A stretch of DNA of 32,714 bases from Myxococcales bacterium (lineage in GTDB: Bacteria; Myxococcota_A; Polyangia; Fen-1088), in assembly GCA_003136095.1 (NCBI GenBank), contig PNBO01000088.1, forward strand, positions 16,909 through 49,622, read 5' to 3'. Position numbers and translations under genes: made by a program. The notes beneath the pieces were generated by a model, which saw only the letters and a program-made list of their open reading frames with translations, searched no databases and was not told the DNA's origin. Below are positions 32,191 to 32,714 of this stretch, piece by piece. Numbering within the stretch: the stretch's first letter is position 1; each line of letters starts with the position of its first letter.

Positions 32191-32714
32191 CTTCGGCGAG
32201 GCCGTGCGCCTCGGCGAAGGCGGTCGCGACGAAGACCACGGCCACGGCATCCACATGCACGAGGCGCCAGCGCGCATCTCGCGCCAGGTTGTTCGCCGCG
32301 CGGCCGAGGACGCCGCGCTCGATGAGCAGCGCCGGGATCTCCGCTGGCCACGCATAGTCGATGCCCAGCGGGATCTCCCAGCCGGCCTCCTCGCGCCACA
32401 GCTTGCGGATGCCGGCCAGGTAGCGTTCGAAGGTCTCCTGGGTGTTGACCTCGAGTCGCGGATCCATGAACTGCTTGTGCGCCGGCGCCGTATGCGCGAT
32501 GCACACCGCGGCTTGGCCGAGGTTGAAGGCGGCGATGCGTTCGGGCAGATCCGGCCGGGCGAGGAAGGTGCAGGCGTCGTGGGCGTACCAATGCTTGCGC
32601 TCGCCGAGCCCAACGGTGCGGCCCTCGCCGGCCCAGCCGTAGAGCACGCCCGAGACGGTGGCGAGCCCGAGCGCGCCGAGGGCCGCGAGCAGCGCGAAAT
32701 TGGCATTGCGCCGG
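32162..32714 (-). CDS. Membrane protein, C-terminal part (5' end outside window)
   Basis: About 184 residues are visible. At the window edge there is a membrane helix (NFALLAALGALGLATVSGVL). A soluble, probably periplasmic part follows: HDACTFLARPDLPERIAAFN, HKQFMDPRLEVNTQETFERY, LAGIRKLWREEAGWEIPLGI and LIERGVLGRAANNLARDARW. The FMDPRLEV.T.E.F..Y segment resembles the C-terminal domain of bacterial GT-C-type membrane proteins, where FIDGR.E.Y is common (from memory). The family is therefore suggested, not proven. Other long minus-strand frames here are shadows. Confidence 0.55.
   Translation of the reverse strand, partial: RRNANFALLAALGALGLATVSGVLYGWAGEGRTVGLGERKHWYAHDACTFLARPDLPERIAAFNLGQAAVCIAHTAPAHKQFMDPRLEVNTQETFERYLAGIRKLWREEAGWEIPLGIDYAWPAEIPALLIERGVLGRAANNLARDARWRLVHVDAVAVVFVATAFAEAHGLAEASERQGSRR

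Noticed and set aside
31225-32706. Minus-strand frame of 493 residues
   Set aside because: Arg/Gly/Asp-rich shadow opposite a clear lipoprotein gene; the real minus-strand gene at the edge uses another frame (32162-32714).

Overview
The window is high-GC DNA that reads like an accessory region of a myxobacterium-type genome (Myxococcota, probably Polyangia; inferred from content, not from a marker gene). The pointers are a MYXO-CTERM-like tail (10253-10654), lipoproteins with Gly/Thr-rich linkers, roadblock/LC7 proteins, many lipoproteins with beta-rich domains, and much IS debris. No rRNA, tRNA or CRISPR array was seen.

Layout. (1) 1-3377, plus strand: a signalling or envelope cluster of a V4R-like protein (5' end outside the window), a roadblock/LC7 protein, an OmpA protein carrying two in-frame palindromic repeats, and a membrane-anchored coiled coil ending in a roadblock-like domain. 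(2) 3384-6012, minus strand: a NiFe-hydrogenase maturation protease, then a PMT-type glycosyltransferase translationally coupled (ATGA) to a single-pass membrane protein. (3) 6210-8531, plus strand: an FGE-sulfatase-like lipoprotein, a DCC thiol oxidoreductase and an NmrA-like NAD(P)-binding protein. (4) 8878-11104: a Gly-rich lipoprotein, an orphan MYXO-CTERM tail and broken NmrA copies, two of which lie beside a conserved divergent 27-codon ORF. (5) 11181-14908: a LysM/peptidoglycan-binding protein, an OmpA/peptidoglycan-binding protein and a GH18-like protein, all without signal peptides. This may be an exported cell-wall-targeting module. (6) 14941-16240: a decayed IS with inverted, iterated ends. 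(7) 16389-17912: a membrane-bound cytochrome with six heme motifs. (8) 18024-27092: a mosaic of secreted proteins (DUF1579-like, GH123/DUF4091-like with a 390-bp tandem duplication, DUF4142, a Kunitz-like protein) separated by four copies of a block of about 190 bp, IS91-type transposase tails and 3' fragments of two other genes. (9) 27612-32714: an outer-membrane-type protein, a second broken IS, a truncated Hsp70, a beta-propeller lipoprotein and the C-terminal part of a membrane protein.

The most unusual feature is the mosaic. The same few pieces (the block of about 190 bp, IS91-like C-termini, the NmrA 3' end, the 199-aa gene 3' end, the 27-codon ORF with an NmrA 5' end) recur in different combinations. 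The junctions allow part of the ancestral order to be rebuilt and fit repeated one-ended, IS91/ISCR-like events followed by decay. Other items worth checking are the Kunitz-like bacterial protein, the LysM/OmpA/GH18 module, and the repeat exapted into an OmpA linker. All family calls were made by eye from translated sequence; no database search was run.
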